DNA of 38,779 bases, taken from NCBI GenBank assembly GCA_041664945.1, contig JBAYJY010000019.1:1-38779 (forward strand), given 5' to 3'. The notes below the pieces were generated by a model. It searched no databases. It saw only the letters and a program-made list of their open reading frames with translations, and had not been told where the DNA came from. Positions 7,572 through 15,984 of the stretch are shown one piece after another (the first letter of the stretch is position 1; each line of letters begins with the position of its first letter). Source of the stretch: JBAYJY01 sp041664945 (GTDB lineage: Bacteria; UBP15; UBA6099). Position numbers and translations under genes: made by a program.

Positions 7572-8372
7572 ATGATCGAACAAGACGTTAAACCAATTTA
7601 CGAAGTCTCAGGGCTTTCGTATTCAATAAACGGCTCGACTCTGCTTCACGACGTATCGCTTCGCGTCGGCGCGGGCGAGTTCCTGGCGATCATAGGCCCG
7701 AACGGCGCCGGAAAATCGACGTTGCTGAGGCACCTCATACGCATCATCCGCCCGGCTGACGGCGCAGTGAAACTTTTCGGACGCAACATAAATGACTTCA
7801 AACAGAGGGAAATCGCCGCGCGAGTCGGTTACGTTCCGCAGAACGGGCCGGACAGCCTGCCCTTCACCGCGATGCAGTTCGTCATCATGGGCCGCTACCC
7901 GCATATCAATCCGCTCGCTCGTCCTGGCGCCGACGAAGAAGAGCGCGCCTTATCGCTGCTCTCCAAAGTCGGAATGGCGTCTTTTGCCGATCGCCAACTC
8001 GACAAGCTGAGCGGCGGCGAACGCCAGAAAATCTACATTGCAGCCGCGCTCGCGCAGCAGCCCGATATTCTGCTCCTCGACGAACCCACAACTTTCCTCG
8101 ACCCGAAACACCAGTGCGACATTCACGACACGCTCGAATCACTCAACCGCGAAAGCAATATCGCCGTCATAGCCGTCTCGCATGACATCAACTTCGCTTC
8201 GCGCTTCAGCCGCCGGGTCATCGCAATGAAAAAAGGCGCGGTCGTCTTCGACGGCCCTGTCGCCGATGTTCTATACAACGGACGCCTCGAATCTCTCTTC
8301 GACACGCCTTTCGACTTCCTGTCTCAGGAGAAATCCGGCGACATATTCGCTTTCCCGCGGAGAAAAAAATGA
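7572..8372 (+). CDS. btuD: B12 ABC transporter ATP-binding protein, BtuD-like
   Basis: This is the cytoplasmic ATPase that powers corrinoid import, 266 residues. Walker A GPNGAGKST is at 42-50, the Q-loop at YVPQNG (88-92), the ABC signature LSGGERQ at 146-152, Walker B ILLLDE at 166-171, and the switch histidine in VSHDINFASRF. The layout matches the FepC/BtuD group of metal-chelate and cobalamin importers. It begins 42 bases after the second DUF71 gene without a strong ribosome binding site, and it overlaps the permease gene by four bases (ATGA). It probably shares the riboswitch transcript; no internal promoter is obvious. Confidence 0.92.
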   Translation: MIEQDVKPIYEVSGLSYSINGSTLLHDVSLRVGAGEFLAIIGPNGAGKSTLLRHLIRIIRPADGAVKLFGRNINDFKQREIAARVGYVPQNGPDSLPFTAMQFVIMGRYPHINPLARPGADEEERALSLLSKVGMASFADRQLDKLSGGERQKIYIAAALAQQPDILLLDEPTTFLDPKHQCDIHDTLESLNRESNIAVIAVSHDINFASRFSRRVIAMKKGAVVFDGPVADVLYNGRLESLFDTPFDFLSQEKSGDIFAFPRRKK

Positions 8373-9370
8373 GCCGCAGGAAAAATATCGCCATCCGATA
8401 CATCGCGCTTGCCGCCATAGCCGCGGCGATCCTCGCCGTCGTCCCGTTTCTCGGCAGCCGCTCCGTTTCGTTTGCGGACATATCCCACATCTTCAGCGGT
8501 GGCGCTAAAACCGTCGGCGAGCGCATCTTCTGGGATATCCGAATGCCGCGAGTTCTTCTCGCGTTCATCGCAGGCGCCACGCTTTCAGTCTGCGGGCTGT
8601 CTTTTCAGTCTATATTCCGCAATCCGCTGGCGGACCCATTTCTTCTCGGCGTCTCCGGCGGCGCCGCGCTCGGAGCGGTTGTGGCGATCAGGTTCGGATT
8701 GACTTTTTCGTTTCTCGGCGTCATCGGCCCTCAGCTTTTCGCGTTTGCCGGCGCCCTCGCCACGATTTTCATAGTTTACGGCATCGCAAAATCGCACAAG
8801 GGTTTCACTGTCGCCACCATGCTCCTGACCGGAGTCGCCGTAAGTTTCTTCTTCTCGGCGCTCATCATGATGGTGCAGTACATCGCGGATTTCTCTAATT
8901 CGTTCGCTATGGTCCGCTGGATGATGGGCAGCATGTCGATTGTCGGCTTCAAGCCGGTCATACAGATTTCCGTTCTCTCGGCAGCCGGCGTATTCGTTGT
9001 TTTTCTTAAACGAAGCGAGATGAATCTGATGATGGCCGGCGACGAACTTGCCGCAGGACGCGGAGTCGACGTAGAGAAAACAAGGCGCGCCATCTTCATA
9101 GCTGTCTCGCTGGCTACCGGCGCCGTGGTCGCAATATGCGGCCCGATCGGCTTCGTCGGACTTATCATTCCTCATATCATGCGAATCATCTTCGGGGCCG
9201 ATCATTTCGACCTCGCGCCCGCTTGCCTCATCGGCGGCGGCGCATTCCTCGTTCTATGCGACACCGCAGCTCGCCTCGTCATCCTCCCGGCGGAAATTCC
9301 TGTCGGCATCGTCACCGCCATGCTCGGTGGCCCTTTTTTTATATGGCTTTTATTCCGAAACCCTAATTGA
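8369..9370 (+). CDS. btuC: B12 ABC transporter permease, BtuC-like (FecCD family)
   Basis: This 333-residue inner-membrane permease of the FecCD family forms the corrinoid channel as a homodimer with BtuD. Ten transmembrane helices are expected. Family landmarks are DIRMPRVLLAFIAGATLSVCGLSFQSIFRNPLADPFLLGVSGGAALGA near the N-terminus and GPIGFVGLIIPHIMRIIFGADH, the cytoplasmic coupling segment that contacts the ATPase. GEIPVG-type sequence (AEIPVGIVTAMLGGPFFIWLL) closes the protein. It is the last gene of the locus. Only a small TTGAT/ATCAA hairpin overlaps its end, so termination before the next promoter is uncertain. Confidence 0.92.
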   Translation: MSRRKNIAIRYIALAAIAAAILAVVPFLGSRSVSFADISHIFSGGAKTVGERIFWDIRMPRVLLAFIAGATLSVCGLSFQSIFRNPLADPFLLGVSGGAALGAVVAIRFGLTFSFLGVIGPQLFAFAGALATIFIVYGIAKSHKGFTVATMLLTGVAVSFFFSALIMMVQYIADFSNSFAMVRWMMGSMSIVGFKPVIQISVLSAAGVFVVFLKRSEMNLMMAGDELAAGRGVDVEKTRRAIFIAVSLATGAVVAICGPIGFVGLIIPHIMRIIFGADHFDLAPACLIGGGAFLVLCDTAARLVILPAEIPVGIVTAMLGGPFFIWLLFRNPN

Positions 9371-9405
9371 TTTATCAAAATATTTACGCTATCAAATTTC
9401 ATTCA

Positions 9406-9434
9406 TTGAAATATTCAACGCCCCACATTACAAT
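9406..9434 (+). promoter_or_regulatory. Sigma70-like promoter of the 2-oxoacid oxidoreductase operon
   Basis: TTGAAA (9406-9411) and TACAAT (9429-9434) are separated by 17 bases in the short gap after btuC. The predicted transcript start (about 9441) leaves room for the GGGTGAGG ribosome binding site (9453-9460) before the ATG at 9470. Confidence 0.6.
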
Positions 9435-9469
9435 GTTATCGGCTTGTACACAGGGTGAGGCTTACGGGG

Positions 9470-10042
9470 ATGCCGGAAATCAGATTCCACGGACGAGGCG
9501 GACAAGGAGCGGTTGTAGCGTCGCGTTTGCTTGCGATAGCCGCTTTCCTCGAAGGGGCTTACGTTCAGTCGTTTCCGAATTTCGGGCTCGAACGCCGCGG
9601 AGCGCCCGTCGCAGCTTTCACCCGCATACAGAATGAACCTCTTCAAATCCACAGCCAGATATACGAACCGGACGCAGTCGTCGTGCTCGCGGAATCATTG
9701 CTTACTATCGAGAACGTCACCGCCGGCCTCAAACCCGGAGGTCTCATTCTCGTGAATAGCGACCTCGATCCGGCCGAACTGAACCTGCCCGCCGGGTTTA
9801 AGGTCGCATCCGTCAACGCGAACGGCATAGCGCTTGGAGCCGGACTCGGCACGCGCATGTCGCCAATAGTCAACACCGCCATTCTCGGCGCTTTCGTCAG
9901 GGTTTCAGAATACATCAGCCTCGACAGCGTTATTCAGGCGATACAAAAAAACGTCTCTATTAAAACCGACAAGAATATCGAGGCCTGCCGGCAGGCGCAC
10001 GACACCGTCCGGATTTTCGAAGTCTCGAACGCTGCTTTTTGA
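9470..10042 (+). CDS. porG: 2-oxoacid:ferredoxin oxidoreductase, gamma subunit
   Basis: This is the gamma subunit (190 residues) of a multi-subunit pyruvate-type oxidoreductase that converts a 2-oxoacid and CoA to acyl-CoA, CO2 and reduced ferredoxin. The N-terminal motif FHGRGGQGAVVASRLLA is diagnostic, and the conserved FPNFGLERRGAPVAAFTRI follows. ATG 9470 was chosen over an upstream GTG (9455) because it sits 9 bases after GGGTGAGG and gives the usual family N-terminus. It is first in the order gamma, flavoprotein-delta, alpha, beta. That matches the archaeal gamma-delta-alpha-beta order, except that delta is part of a larger protein. Confidence 0.9.
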   Translation: MPEIRFHGRGGQGAVVASRLLAIAAFLEGAYVQSFPNFGLERRGAPVAAFTRIQNEPLQIHSQIYEPDAVVVLAESLLTIENVTAGLKPGGLILVNSDLDPAELNLPAGFKVASVNANGIALGAGLGTRMSPIVNTAILGAFVRVSEYISLDSVIQAIQKNVSIKTDKNIEACRQAHDTVRIFEVSNAAF

Positions 10043-10060
10043 AATTAGTGAAAGTCTGAT

Positions 10061-11770
10061 ATGGATATCAACTCGCTGACGCTCTTATGCACGACAACCG
10101 GCACGACCGGCAACAAAACCGGAACGTGGCGCTTTATGCACCCTGTTTTCGAGACGAAACTCTCGCCGTGCGCCGATAGCTGTCCGGCCGGCAACCCGAT
10201 AGAAATGCTGATGACTCTTGCGGGAGAGAACCTTGCGGAGGAGGCGCTCCGAATTCTCAAAACGGAAAACCCGCTGCCCGGAGTTTGCGGACGCGTGTGT
10301 CCGCATCCCTGCGTGACTGCCTGCAACAGGCGCGAGCGCGACTCGGCGGTCGCCGTCAACATCGTCGAGCGCCTTACCGCCGATGCGGAAGAAAAGTATG
10401 GGCTATGCCTTCCTGCGCCGGCTCAAAAATCCGGAAAAATGATCGCCGTCATCGGCTCCGGTCCAGCCGGCCTGAGTTGCGCTTACCACGCCGCCCTGCT
10501 CGGCCACTGCGTCGCAATCTTTGAAGCGACCGACAAGCCCGGCGGCCTTCTTCGCTACGGCATCCCCGCATACCGGCTACCGCGAAATGTTCTCGACCGT
10601 GAACTCGCTTTCATTCAGGAACTCGGAATCGAACTCAAAACAGGCTCCCGCATAACATCGGATGATGCAGAAAAACTCGCCGCCGACTTCGACGCTGTCT
10701 GTGTCGCCTCCGGCGCTTATAAATCCATCGGGCTCGGACTTTCAACTGATATCATAACGGGCGTTATTCCCGTTCTTGATTTTCTCGCCTCGGTCAACGC
10801 CGGCGAAAAAATCAGCGTCGAAAAACATGTCGTTGTAGTCGGCGGCGGCAATTCAGCTATGGACGCAGCCCGCGCCGCCAGGCGCTCCGGCGCACGCGAT
10901 GTTACAATAGTCTATCGCCGCGCGCGCGCTGACATGCCCGCCTTCCACGACGAAATCGAGGAAGCGGAAGAAGAAGGCGTCAAGCTGGTGTTCCACGCGA
11001 ACCCTGCCGCGCTGATCGATAAGAACGGAAAACTCAAAGCCGTTCAATGCATTAAAATGGAACCCGGCGAACCTGACAGTTCAGGACGCGCGCGCCCGGT
11101 TCCGGTTCCCGGCAGCGAGTTCGAATTAAAAGCGGACACGATCCTCGAAGCGATCGGGAGCGCCGCCGATATTCCTTTAAATATTAACGGATCGCTCGAA
11201 ACGGATACGTGGGGCAAAACAAATAACGAGAAGATATATATCTGCGGCGACGCCGGCCCCAACACGAGGACTGTCGCGCACGCGATCGGATCCGGCAAGC
11301 GCGCAGCAATCTCGATGGACTGCCTGTTGCGTGGCGGCGACATCGAAGCCGCTGGCAAAAGAATTTCCATCGGCCGGAAAGGCGCCGTTTCCGCCGCGCT
11401 GTACAGGAACGGCGAATCCGCCTTCAACCCGGACAGTGTTGTACAGGCAAAAAATATCAATTTCGCATATTTCAAAAAATCAGAAGCGTCGAAGACCGTG
11501 CGGACTGATCCGAAAAAGCGTCTGCGCGGATTCGACGAGATAAACATAATCGCCGGCTCAGGCGCTTCGGCGCGCGAGGCGACCCGCTGCTTCCACTGCG
11601 GAGTCTGCAACGACTGCGGCAACTGTCTTCTTTTCTGTCCTGATATGTCAATATTGGAAAAGGTGTCCGCTGACGCGGACGCTCCGGGCTTCGACAGCGA
11701 CCACTGCAAAGGTTGCGGCATCTGCGCGCGCGAATGCCCGCGCGGAATCATCGCAATGATTGAGGAGTAA
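10061..11770 (+). CDS. GltD-like FAD/NAD(P) oxidoreductase fused to a 2[4Fe-4S] ferredoxin (delta-like) domain
   Basis: The 569-residue protein joins two modules. Residues 1-460 are like the small subunit of glutamate synthase: N-terminal cysteines C37, C41, C76, C80, C84 and C88 for iron-sulfur clusters, the FAD site GSGPAG (132-137), and an NAD(P) site GGGNSA (261-266) with an arginine pair near 287-288. Residues 507-569 are a ferredoxin domain with C510, 513, 516, 519, 522, 526 and then C549, 552, 555, 559. This tail corresponds to the PorD/delta subunit. The protein probably moves electrons between the oxidoreductase clusters and NAD(P)H. It lies 18 bases after gamma and one base before alpha. 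The GltD role in glutamate synthesis is unlikely, since no large subunit is present. Which nucleotide it uses cannot be read from the sequence. Confidence 0.88.
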   Translation: MDINSLTLLCTTTGTTGNKTGTWRFMHPVFETKLSPCADSCPAGNPIEMLMTLAGENLAEEALRILKTENPLPGVCGRVCPHPCVTACNRRERDSAVAVNIVERLTADAEEKYGLCLPAPAQKSGKMIAVIGSGPAGLSCAYHAALLGHCVAIFEATDKPGGLLRYGIPAYRLPRNVLDRELAFIQELGIELKTGSRITSDDAEKLAADFDAVCVASGAYKSIGLGLSTDIITGVIPVLDFLASVNAGEKISVEKHVVVVGGGNSAMDAARAARRSGARDVTIVYRRARADMPAFHDEIEEAEEEGVKLVFHANPAALIDKNGKLKAVQCIKMEPGEPDSSGRARPVPVPGSEFELKADTILEAIGSAADIPLNINGSLETDTWGKTNNEKIYICGDAGPNTRTVAHAIGSGKRAAISMDCLLRGGDIEAAGKRISIGRKGAVSAALYRNGESAFNPDSVVQAKNINFAYFKKSEASKTVRTDPKKRLRGFDEINIIAGSGASAREATRCFHCGVCNDCGNCLLFCPDMSILEKVSADADAPGFDSDHCKGCGICARECPRGIIAMIEE

Positions 11771-11771
11771 A

Positions 11772-12920
11772 ATGAAAGAAGTCCTGATGGGAGATCACGC
11801 GGTGGCGCGCGGCGTTCAACTCGCGCGGGCTGAAGTCATCGCCGCGTACCCGATCACGCCGCAGACGCTGATTGTCGAGGAACTTTCCGAGATCTGCGCG
11901 CGCGGCGACCTCAAAGCGAAATTCATTAAAGTGGAGTCCGAGCATTCCGCGATGGCCTGCTGCATGGGCGCATCGATGGCGGGCGCGCGAACGTTCACAG
12001 CGACATCTTCGCACGGACTTCTCCTCATGCACGAAATTCTGCACTGGTCCGCCGGCGCGCGGCTACCGATCGTCATGGCGAACGTCAACCGCGCTATAGC
12101 GCCGCCGTGGAACCTCTGGTGCGAACAAACCGACAGCCTTGCGCAGCGCGACACTTCATGGCTCCACATATACTGTGAAAACAATCAGGAAGTTCTCGAC
12201 ACGGCAATACAGGCGTTTAAAATCGCCGAGCGCATCAACCTGCCAGTCATGTACGTTCTCGACGCTTTCATTCTCTCTCATACCGCAGAGATCGTAGACC
12301 TGCCGGATCAGAAAGATGTCGACGAATTTCTGCCGCCCTTCACGCCTAAACTCAGACTGGACACAAACGACCCGCACGCGTTCGGCAGCATCACAGGCCC
12401 GGCGGAATATCAGAAGCTGAAACAATTCCGTCACGACGACATGATGAACTCGATCGACATTATAAAAGAAATCGACGCTGAATATGAAAAAAAATTCGGG
12501 CGCGGCTATGGAGTCGTGACCCCTTATCGCTGCGACGACGCGGAACTGATACTCGTCACATCAGGAACAGTGAGCGGCACGGCGCGGGTGGCGATAGACG
12601 CGCTCCGGGACGCAGGCGTAGCCGTCGGCGCTTTGAAAGTGCGGCTGTTCAGGCCGTTCCCGACAGAAGACATAGCGGCCGCGATTGGCGCCTGCCCGAA
12701 AGTGGCGGTGATCGACCGCAATCTTTCTGTCGGAGCCGGCGGCATATTCGCGCAGGAAATCAAGGCGGCGCTGTACAACCGCGATTTGCGGCCAACCGTG
12801 ATTGGAATCGTCGGCGGCCTCGGCGGCGGCGACTTCACTCCAGCGGCGATCGAAAAGATCGCACGACGTGCGCTCGAACGCGCCGACTCCGGCGACCCGG
12901 TTGTCTGGGAGGAATTATAA
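11772..12920 (+). CDS. porA: 2-oxoacid:ferredoxin oxidoreductase, alpha subunit
   Basis: This alpha subunit (382 residues) carries the pyrimidine-binding half of the thiamine diphosphate site and the CoA-facing domain. The family motif YPITPQT is at residues 26-32, followed by KVESEHSAM and the glycine-rich GASMAGARTFTATSSHGLLLMHE. The C-terminal transketolase-like domain contains VGALKVRLFRPFP and VAVIDRNLSVG. The start is ATG 11772, directly after GAGGAG. A TTG at 11760 in the same frame was rejected because that ribosome binding site would lie inside the gene. The stop overlaps the beta start (TAATG). The residues after VPIVMANVNRAIAPPWNLW resemble pyruvate-type enzymes rather than 2-oxoglutarate ones, but substrate is not proven. 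Confidence 0.92.
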   Translation: MKEVLMGDHAVARGVQLARAEVIAAYPITPQTLIVEELSEICARGDLKAKFIKVESEHSAMACCMGASMAGARTFTATSSHGLLLMHEILHWSAGARLPIVMANVNRAIAPPWNLWCEQTDSLAQRDTSWLHIYCENNQEVLDTAIQAFKIAERINLPVMYVLDAFILSHTAEIVDLPDQKDVDEFLPPFTPKLRLDTNDPHAFGSITGPAEYQKLKQFRHDDMMNSIDIIKEIDAEYEKKFGRGYGVVTPYRCDDAELILVTSGTVSGTARVAIDALRDAGVAVGALKVRLFRPFPTEDIAAAIGACPKVAVIDRNLSVGAGGIFAQEIKAALYNRDLRPTVIGIVGGLGGGDFTPAAIEKIARRALERADSGDPVVWEEL

Positions 12921-13804
12921 TGGACCAGAAACTGGATCACGAACTCGTTCACAGCGGCCATGTGGCGTGTCCCGGCTGCGGCGCCGTGCTCGCAATGCGA
13001 TATGTTCTCAACGTTCTCGGGCCGAAAACTATTCTTGTCCTACCCGCCTGCTGCTGGTCGGTCATAACAAATCGTTTCCCGAGTTGCTCCGTAAAAATTC
13101 CGGTGTTCCATACAGCGTTCGAAACAGCGGCCTGCGTCGCTTCGGGCGTCCGCGCCGGACTCGACATGAAAGGCGACCGCGACACTAACGTGCTCGCGTG
13201 GGCCGGCGACGGCGGCACTTTCGACATCGGCCTTCAGGCGCTTTCAGGAGCCGCAGAACGCAACGACGATTTCATTTTTGTCTGCTACGACAACGAAGCA
13301 TATATGAACACCGGCATCCAGCGCAGTTCGGCGACTCCTTTCGGCGCATGGACAACAACCACTCCTAAAGAAAACTTCAAACATCAGGAAAAGAAAAACA
13401 TTATGGGAATCATGGCCGCGCACAAGGTCCCATACGCAGCGACCGCATCAGTAGCTTTCCCCGAAGACCTGATGGCTAAAGTCGCCCGAGCGCGCGACTT
13501 ACGCGGAACGCGCTTCCTGCACATACTCTGCCCCTGCCCGACCGGATGGAAATATTCTTCCGACATGACAGTCGGTCTCGGCCGCGCGGCCGTCAACAGC
13601 CGCATTTTCCCACTTTACGAGATAATGGACGGCGAGCGCTTCCGCCTCTCTTACGACCCGGAAGAACCCATGCCCGCCGCCGACTATATCAAGATGCAGA
13701 ACCGCTTCAGCCATCTCAACCCCGAAGAAATTGTTGCCGTTCAACAACGCACTGACCGCGACTGGGAACGCCTCATGCACACTATTCGCTCTTGGCCGGC
13801 ATGA
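12920..13804 (+). CDS. porB: 2-oxoacid:ferredoxin oxidoreductase, beta subunit (thiamine diphosphate)
   Basis: The beta subunit (294 residues) binds thiamine diphosphate and the proximal [4Fe-4S] cluster. The thiamine motif is GDGG (96-99) ending at DNEAYMNTG (124-132). The likely cluster cysteines are C17 and C20 (CPGC), one of C44/C45 (PACCW), and one of C204/C206 (LCPCPTGW). YMNTGIQRSSATP is typical of pyruvate:ferredoxin oxidoreductase beta chains, which is the basis for favouring pyruvate. Translation is coupled to alpha by a one-base overlap. It ends the operon; no clear terminator follows. Confidence 0.92.
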   Translation: MDQKLDHELVHSGHVACPGCGAVLAMRYVLNVLGPKTILVLPACCWSVITNRFPSCSVKIPVFHTAFETAACVASGVRAGLDMKGDRDTNVLAWAGDGGTFDIGLQALSGAAERNDDFIFVCYDNEAYMNTGIQRSSATPFGAWTTTTPKENFKHQEKKNIMGIMAAHKVPYAATASVAFPEDLMAKVARARDLRGTRFLHILCPCPTGWKYSSDMTVGLGRAAVNSRIFPLYEIMDGERFRLSYDPEEPMPAADYIKMQNRFSHLNPEEIVAVQQRTDRDWERLMHTIRSWPA

Positions 13805-13913
13805 GGAACAAGTAGATGGCGGAAATCAATATAAGCCTCCTAACCAGCAAAGAATAATGCCATATTAGGCCGCCAACGCATTGAGCATATTTTTCACGCC
13901 AAAAAATTAACCA

Positions 13914-13943
13914 TTTACAAAACGTGTGAGTTTGTGATATAAA
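13914..13943 (+). promoter_or_regulatory. Sigma70-like promoter of the acyl-CoA dehydrogenase gene
   Basis: TTTACA (13914-13919) is followed by TATAAA (13938-13943) with an 18-base spacer; ATATAA would give 17. It is about 70 bases ahead of the start codon in an otherwise empty 210-base gap. Confidence 0.5.
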
Positions 13944-13950
13944 ACACAAA
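13931..13950. promoter_or_regulatory. Inverted repeat over the -10 box, candidate repressor operator
   Basis: TTTGTGATATAAAACACAAA has perfect 6-base arms (TTTGTG 13931-13936, CACAAA 13945-13950) around an 8-base AT-rich centre that contains the -10 hexamer. A TetR- or GntR-type fatty-acid regulator would be a natural candidate, but no regulator gene is nearby. Confidence 0.4.
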
Positions 13951-14014
13951 GCAATTAATATTATTCTATAAACGCGAACACACGCGAAAATCAAAACGAA
14001 AGAGGGGGAATATC

Positions 14015-15859
14015 ATGGCATTTCGTGTTGACAAAAGAGACATGCAGTTTATCCTCAAGGAAGTTCTCGATATCAACAAGCTGCTTGCGTTCGACGCATT
14101 CAAGGATTTCACGATCGCCGACTTCGACATGGCGCTCGAACAGGGAATCAAATTCGCAGTCGAAAAGGTCGCTCCGCTGAACACTACGGGGGACAAGCTT
14201 GGCGCGAAGTACGACAAGACGACGCAAAAGGTAAGCGTTCCGCCTGATCAGATTCCGGTTTACAAGGAATTCTGCGACAACGGCTGGATGTCACCGTCGG
14301 GCAGCCCCGAATACGGCGGACAGGGACTTCCCACATCAGTCAGCCTTGCGATAGGCGAAGCTTTCGTCGGCGCCTGCGTCACATTCATGATGACTCCCGG
14401 CCTGACGCGCTCAGCCGCTCACGTGATCGAGAATTTCGGAACGGAAGAACAGAAAGCGACTTATATAGATAAAATGATTTCCGGACAATGGGCTGGCACG
14501 ATGTGCCTGACCGAGCCGTCGGCGGGAAGCGCTGTCGGCGACCTCAAAACCAGCGCTAAACCAGACGGCGACGACTATCTTATCACAGGAACTAAATCCT
14601 TTATCACCTCAGGAGAACACGATTTTACTGATAACATTGTCCATCTCGTGCTTGCTCACGTCGAAGGCGAAGCGCCCGGCATGAAAGGCATCAGCCTCTT
14701 CATAGTTCCTAAATTCCTGCCGAACCCGGACGGCTCGCTCGGCGCTTTCAACGATGTCGTCTGCGGAGGCATCGAGGAAAAAATGGGGATCCACGGTTCT
14801 CCGACATGCACACTTAATTTCGGCGAAAACGGAAAATGCAAAGGCTTCCTCATAGGCGAGAAAAACAAGGGGATAGTCGCCATGTTCCAGATGATGAACG
14901 AAGCGCGCATCGGCGTCGGCCTGCAGGGACAGTCGCAGGCGGCCGGCTGCTATTTCGAAGCTCTCGACTACGCCAAGGAACGCGTTCAGGGCGTGGACAT
15001 ATTGAACATGAAAGACGTAAACGCGCCGCGCGTTGCGATTATTCAACACCCGGATGTCCGGCGCATGCTGCTAACAATGAAAGCATATGTCGAAGCCGGA
15101 CGCGCGCTGCTTTACAAGGCCGCGTTCCTCGGCGACATCGCCTTGAACTCCCCTAACAAAGTTGAGGCCGAAAAAGCGAAGGACTTCGTCGAACTCCTCA
15201 CGCCGATGTGCAAGGCATATTGCACGGACACCGCGTTTCTCGCGACATCGCTCGGCATTCAGGTGCTCGGCGGCTACGGTTACTGCGCCGAATACCCGGT
15301 CGAACAATACTGCCGCGACGTAAAAATCGCCGCTATATACGAAGGCACGAACGGAATTCAGGCGCTTGACTTGCTCGGCCGGAAAGTCGGCGCGAAAGGC
15401 GGAATGGTGCTACTCGGATTCCTCATGGATCTCAACCAGTTCCTCGCTGCGAATAAAGACAATCCGGCGATCGGCAAATACGTCGAGATTCTCGCTCAGG
15501 GCCGCGACAAGCTCGCCGCCATCACATCGAAGCTGCCAAAAATGGGCAAAACAGATCCGTACTATCCGATACTTCACGCGACTCCTTTCCTCGAACTTTT
15601 CTCGGAAGTCGTTTGCAGTTACTACCTGCTCGAACACGCGAAAATAGCCGCTGAAAAGTTCGCCGCCATCTGCGCCGAACGAGGCGCCGAAGATGACGCA
15701 AAAAAGAAAGCTCTCATCGCCGACAGTTCAGAAGCCGCCTTCTACCACAACAAAATCCAGACGGCCGCCTTCTATGTCACTAACATCATGCCCGGCGTTT
15801 TCGCAAAGGAATTCGCCTTCAACACCGGCGACCGCAGCCCGCTCGATTACGAATTCTGA
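14015..15859 (+). CDS. Acyl-CoA dehydrogenase, long form with C-terminal extension
   Basis: The flavoenzyme (614 residues) oxidises an acyl-CoA to the 2-enoyl-CoA and passes electrons to an acceptor such as ETF. It is about 220 residues longer than classic short-chain enzymes, like the FadE5/DmdC-type group with an extra helical C-terminal domain. Signatures are MCLTEPSAGSAVGDLKT (FAD binding), GTKSFITSGEH, and YGYCAEYPVEQYCRDVKI. The catalytic base is probably E443 in IYEGTNGIQALDLLGRK. AGAGGGGG lies 5-12 bases before the ATG. It is monocistronic, with its own promoter and a strong terminator at 15916-15951. The substrate is unknown; methylthiopropanoyl-CoA or long-chain acyl-CoA are options within the group. 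No ETF genes are in the window. Confidence 0.92.
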   Translation: MAFRVDKRDMQFILKEVLDINKLLAFDAFKDFTIADFDMALEQGIKFAVEKVAPLNTTGDKLGAKYDKTTQKVSVPPDQIPVYKEFCDNGWMSPSGSPEYGGQGLPTSVSLAIGEAFVGACVTFMMTPGLTRSAAHVIENFGTEEQKATYIDKMISGQWAGTMCLTEPSAGSAVGDLKTSAKPDGDDYLITGTKSFITSGEHDFTDNIVHLVLAHVEGEAPGMKGISLFIVPKFLPNPDGSLGAFNDVVCGGIEEKMGIHGSPTCTLNFGENGKCKGFLIGEKNKGIVAMFQMMNEARIGVGLQGQSQAAGCYFEALDYAKERVQGVDILNMKDVNAPRVAIIQHPDVRRMLLTMKAYVEAGRALLYKAAFLGDIALNSPNKVEAEKAKDFVELLTPMCKAYCTDTAFLATSLGIQVLGGYGYCAEYPVEQYCRDVKIAAIYEGTNGIQALDLLGRKVGAKGGMVLLGFLMDLNQFLAANKDNPAIGKYVEILAQGRDKLAAITSKLPKMGKTDPYYPILHATPFLELFSEVVCSYYLLEHAKIAAEKFAAICAERGAEDDAKKKALIADSSEAAFYHNKIQTAAFYVTNIMPGVFAKEFAFNTGDRSPLDYEF

Positions 15860-15880
15860 TTCAGAATCTGTTTTCGTCGT

Positions 15881-15901
15881 GGCGCAGAGCATGCTGTGTC
15901 C
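15881..15901. repeat. Imperfect palindrome, REP-like (copy 2)
   Basis: GGCGCAGAGCATGCTGTGTCC shares the CAGCATGCT-type centre and flanking GGC/GCC arms with the element at 3282-3302, in opposite orientation. It lies just after the acyl-CoA dehydrogenase stop codon. Similarity is partial, so common origin is tentative. Confidence 0.3.
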
Positions 15902-15915
15902 AACAACATAACGTC

Positions 15916-15951
15916 AAAAAGGAGCTTTCTTAGGAAGGCTCCTTTTTTTTT
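15916..15951 (+). terminator. Rho-independent terminator after acyl-CoA dehydrogenase
   Basis: AAAAAGGAGCTTTC (15916-15929) pairs with the segment at 15934-15947 around a four-base TTAG loop, with one G-T pair, followed by a run of nine T (15943-15951). It is a textbook intrinsic terminator on the plus strand. Confidence 0.9.
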
Positions 15952-15984
15952 ATATTCCGGACTACAGAGATATTGGGCCAAATG

